From positions 1-8,871 of the forward strand of contig JARFQK010000167.1 of NCBI GenBank assembly GCA_029287815.1: a DNA stretch of 8,871 nt. The letters run 5' to 3'. The translations under genes were made by a program, and so were the position numbers. The notes under the pieces are model-generated. The model worked only from the letters and a program-made list of their open reading frames with translations. It ran no database searches and had not been told where the DNA came from. Shown one piece after another: positions 7,260 to 8,871 of the stretch; positions within the stretch are counted from its first letter, which is position 1, and each line of letters begins with the position of its first letter. The DNA is from Gammaproteobacteria bacterium (GTDB lineage Bacteria > Pseudomonadota > Gammaproteobacteria > SZUA-229).

Positions 7260-7268
7260 TGATATACT
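7260..7268 (+). promoter_or_regulatory. Extended -10 promoter of the toxin-antitoxin pair
   Basis: TGATATACT is an extended -10 element (TG, one base, then TATACT, 5 of 6 matches), 29 bases before the antitoxin ATG. A TTGAAA at 7243-7248 lies only 14 bases upstream, too close for a normal -35, which fits a promoter relying on the extended -10. Antitoxin autoregulation at this site is typical of such modules, but I see no clear operator palindrome. Confidence 0.45.
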
Positions 7269-7297
7269 CAACTAGGACTATTTCTACGGGTACTACA

Positions 7298-7510
7298 ATG
7301 GCGACAACTGAAGACATCCTAAAAGACGTTATCTCGTTACGGCCTTCTGAGCAGGCCAAGCTTGTTGATCAGCTTATTGCTATTCTCGATAAACCAGACC
7401 CTGAGCTGGATAAGCTTTGGGCCGAAGAAGCTGAATCGAGGCTGGATGCTTTTAAAAATGGAATGCTGAAATCTGTTTCACTTGAGGAAGTATTATCTAA
7501 GTATAAATGA
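7298..7510 (+). CDS. Antitoxin, addiction-module component family (TIGR02574/PF09720 type)
   Basis: A 70-residue protein beginning 'MATTEDILKDVISL', with the family hallmarks 'PSEQAKLVDQLIAILDKPDPELDKLWAEEAESRLDAF' and an ending 'SLEEVLSKYK'. The family consists of small acidic helical proteins encoded upstream of ParE/RelE-like toxins, which they bind and neutralise. The ATG at 7298 is preferred over the in-frame GTG at 7253 because it gives the family's usual N-terminus and because the promoter lies between the two. There is no strong Shine-Dalgarno. The stop overlaps the toxin start (ATGA at 7507-7510), which implies translational coupling. The gene is visibly more AT-rich than mutS and recN, consistent with horizontal arrival. 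Confidence 0.85.
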   Translation: MATTEDILKDVISLRPSEQAKLVDQLIAILDKPDPELDKLWAEEAESRLDAFKNGMLKSVSLEEVLSKYK

Positions 7511-7800
7511 GAATAACATTCTTAGATGAGGCTAAACTCGAACTTGATGAAGCTATAGAGTTCTACAACGACGAATCTGACGGCTTAGGTTCGGTCTTTT
7601 TACAAGAAGTTTTAAATGCAATTGAGCGTATTGCAAATTTCCCGAATGCTTGGCATCCGCTTTCCAAAAATACCAGAAGGTGCCAAACAAGGCGTTTTCC
7701 ATATGGTCTGATTTATACTCAACTTAATGATACGATTTTAATCATTTCAGTATCTAACCTTCACCGCAAACCAAACCATTGGGATGATCGCAAGAAGTAA
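7507..7800 (+). CDS. RelE/ParE-superfamily toxin
   Basis: A 97-residue protein: 'MRITFLDEAKLELDEAIEFYN' (start strand and first helix), 'FLQEVLNAIERIANFPNAW' (second helix), 'TRRFPYGLIY' and 'ILIISVSNLHRKPNHWDDR' (C-terminal strands and tail). This is the standard pattern of the RelE/ParE fold. The Arg-rich FPYGLIY strand and the HRKPxxW ending are typical of toxins paired with TIGR02574 antitoxins. Whether it cleaves ribosome-bound mRNA (RelE-like) or poisons gyrase (ParE-like) cannot be told from sequence. Length is normal and the frame is intact. It shares four bases with the antitoxin gene. Eleven bases after its stop begins an insertion-sequence end, so the module is boxed in by mobile DNA on both sides. 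Confidence 0.87.
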   Translation: MRITFLDEAKLELDEAIEFYNDESDGLGSVFLQEVLNAIERIANFPNAWHPLSKNTRRCQTRRFPYGLIYTQLNDTILIISVSNLHRKPNHWDDRKK

Positions 7801-7811
7801 TCTTGTTGGGT

Positions 7812-7912
7812 TGTCCCTACCAATAACCTAATCCGATAACGGTGTTCAGAAACTGATCCGCGCGATCTGTAGATTAGGAAAATAGATGAGTCAGCGAGTA
7901 GGGTAGGAGGCT
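7812..7912 (-). mobile_element. Isolated ~101-bp end of an rve-type insertion sequence
   Basis: This stretch aligns without gaps to 8164-8264, the 3' terminus of the minus-strand rve element, at about 80% identity (19 differences by hand count). It starts with the same TGTCCCTACCAA terminus and keeps TGAGTCAGCGAGT near its inner end. The rest of that insertion sequence is absent, because the second copy of the 253-bp repeat takes over exactly at 7912. It is read as the leftover end of an older element, disrupted by the IS91-like unit. Confidence 0.65.
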
Positions 7913-8163
7913 ACCGTTTCTTTGTCCCCGCAGGTAGGCCATTGTAATCCAGCGATGAGGTTGCCGGGTCGCGCTGGCGTTCTCGTCCAGTACCGATGCC
8001 ATCTGAACTATAGCGGTCACGCCACTACTGTCCCACTTGGTCGTCATCCCGGCATGTTGTTAGTCGGGATCCAGTGACTTTAGACGTTTTGTTGGTGAAG
8101 TCGAACAGGTTCAAAATTACTATAAGGAGCTCCATTAATCATTAACACCCTTTGCGTTTGCCC
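7912..8163 (+). repeat. 253-bp direct repeat, copy 2
   Basis: Same orientation as 5517-5769 and about 95% identical. Its hairpin is better preserved here (ATCCCG at 8046-8051 pairing with CGGGAT at 8065-8070). The copy ends at 8163, where the terminus of the second rve element begins. The continuation seen in copy 1, into an IS91-type transposase, is therefore cut off. The two copies flank the transposase and toxin-antitoxin region, so homologous recombination between them would delete about 2.4 kb. The gene-free stretch 7801-8391 is otherwise made of insertion-sequence ends. Confidence 0.85.
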
Positions 8164-8842
8164 TGTCCCTACCAAAAACCTAATCAGACAACCGTGTCAA
8201 GAAACTGATGTGTGCGATGTATACCTTGGGAAAATTGCTGAGTCAGCGAGTGTGGTATGAGGCTGACTGAAAGTGGCGAATAACTGGCCTTGCGTGCTGG
8301 ATGTGGAACCTTGAGGACAATAGGAAGTACGGTAGACCAACAGCTTGTCGCCTGCTGTAATTCATGGAATAGGTGGCGTTGGGACCGTGTCTCAGGCAGC
8401 GCGCCGATATTCGTGATGCAGGTCGCCGAGGTGTGGGAAGGCGATGACCGTACCTTGGTCCGGTAACTCGACCGAACGCGGTTCTGGGCATTGCTTGTTC
8501 AATGCAAGATGCGTTCGCGCGGTGTGATAGTAGATAAGGTACGCACGAAGAAGCTTTTTTAGGTGGCGTTCATTGAAGATGATGACATGGTCGAAGCACT
8601 CGCGACGGATGGATCCGATGAGTCGTTCAACGTAGGGATTTTGCCAAGGTGAACGTGGCGCGATGAGCACTTCTCGCATACCGAGGGTGTGAATACGGTA
8701 ACGGAAGCTTGTGCCAAAAATCTTATCACGATCACGCAGGAGATATCCGGGTACAGGGTCCCACGGAAACGCCTCAACCATCTGCTGAGCCGTCCACTGG
8801 GCAGTCGGATGGTTGGTCACATTAAAGTGGACAACTTCACGA
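8164..8842 (-). mobile_element. rve-type insertion sequence, copy 2 (5' part beyond contig end)
   Basis: The 3' terminus lies at 8164 (TGTCCCTACC on the plus strand). It is defined by the abrupt end of the 253-bp repeat and by the second copy of the same terminus at 7812. About 228 bases of non-coding DNA separate this terminus from the transposase stop; no gene or clear structure was found in 8265-8391. The element continues off the contig, so the other terminus and any target duplication cannot be seen. Confidence 0.6.
8392..8842 (-). CDS. DDE (rve/integrase-core) transposase, C-terminal part (5' end missing at contig edge)
   Basis: About 150 residues of an integrase-core transposase from 'REVVHFNVT' to '...HHEYRRAA', stop TGA at 8392-8394. 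It includes the second and third catalytic regions ('YLLRDRD' and 'WQNPYVERLIGSIRRE'). It is about 60% identical by hand count to the copy at 6140-7168 over the shared part, with the same 'APRSPWQN' block, so it is a sister element rather than a recent duplicate. The frame is undamaged where visible. The apparent start farther right, translating as MCIRDS, is made of sequencing adapter and is not real. The true start and the first catalytic Asp lie off the contig. Confidence 0.8.
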
Positions 8843-8871
8843 CTGTCTCTTATACACATCTGACGCTGCCG
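8843..8871. other. Nextera sequencing adapter (artefact, not genomic)
   Basis: CTGTCTCTTATACACATCT (8843-8861) is the 19-base Tn5 mosaic end used in Illumina Nextera libraries. The following GACGCTGCCG continues as the reverse complement of the Nextera read-1 adapter. Genomic sequence therefore stops at about 8842. Confidence 0.98.

Larger units (their letters stand above)
6060..7297 (+). mobile_element. rve-type insertion sequence, copy 1 (outer limits uncertain)
   Basis: The element is defined by its transposase gene (6140-7168). The left limit is placed where IS91-type homology breaks off (about 6060). The right limit lies somewhere between the transposase stop and the toxin-antitoxin promoter (7169-7259). 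I could not find convincing terminal inverted repeats or a target duplication. A short near-match of the AATCAC (6051-6056) / GTGATT (7174-7179) kind is too weak to rely on. Neither end shows the TGTCCCTACC terminus of the second rve element, so the two are different members of one group. Confidence 0.45.

Noticed and set aside
8843..8859. Apparent N-terminus (MCIRDS) of the last minus-strand transposase
   Set aside because: These codons are translated sequencing adapter.
1..8871. CRISPR arrays, tRNA or rRNA genes
   Set aside because: No regularly spaced short repeats and no recognisable tRNA or rRNA sequence on either strand.

Overview
The window looks like chromosomal DNA of a gammaproteobacterium. 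MutS and RecN have about the E. coli lengths and domain layouts. The intergenic DNA carries palindromic repeats of the REP-like kind common in Pseudomonas, Xanthomonas and relatives. No species can be named from the sequence. The last 29 bases (8843-8871) are not genomic: they match the Illumina Nextera transposase adapter, so the window ends at a contig edge in a draft or metagenome assembly.

Layout. (1) 1-224: the 3' end of a VOC/glyoxalase-like gene. (2) 225-707: a gene-free gap holding two large hairpin repeats of different families, a weaker hairpin and the likely promoter of the next gene. (3) 708-917: a CspA-type cold-shock protein, convergent with (4) recN (997-2667, minus) and mutS (2697-5255, minus). 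mutS and recN are 29 bases apart in one orientation and probably form an operon joining mismatch repair to double-strand-break repair. (5) 5256-8842: a mosaic of broken mobile elements. It contains a decayed tyrosine-integrase end next to the mutS start, a ~253-bp repeat leading into a truncated IS91-type transposase, a DDE (rve) transposase gene with one in-frame TGA, and a relE/parE-type toxin-antitoxin pair. Beyond that lie a ~101-bp insertion-sequence end, a second copy of the 253-bp repeat, and a second, related rve insertion sequence on the minus strand that runs off the contig.

The DNA-repair genes appear intact and conserved. The right-hand third has been built by repeated insertions of at least three kinds of element (tyrosine integrase, IS91-like, rve-type IS). 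The toxin-antitoxin pair is the only complete accessory unit there. I found no convincing new defence or metabolic system. The points most worth checking are the adapter tail, the nonsense codon in the transposase, the nested repeats, the integrase remnant that now forms the mutS upstream region, and the hairpin repeats before the cold-shock gene.
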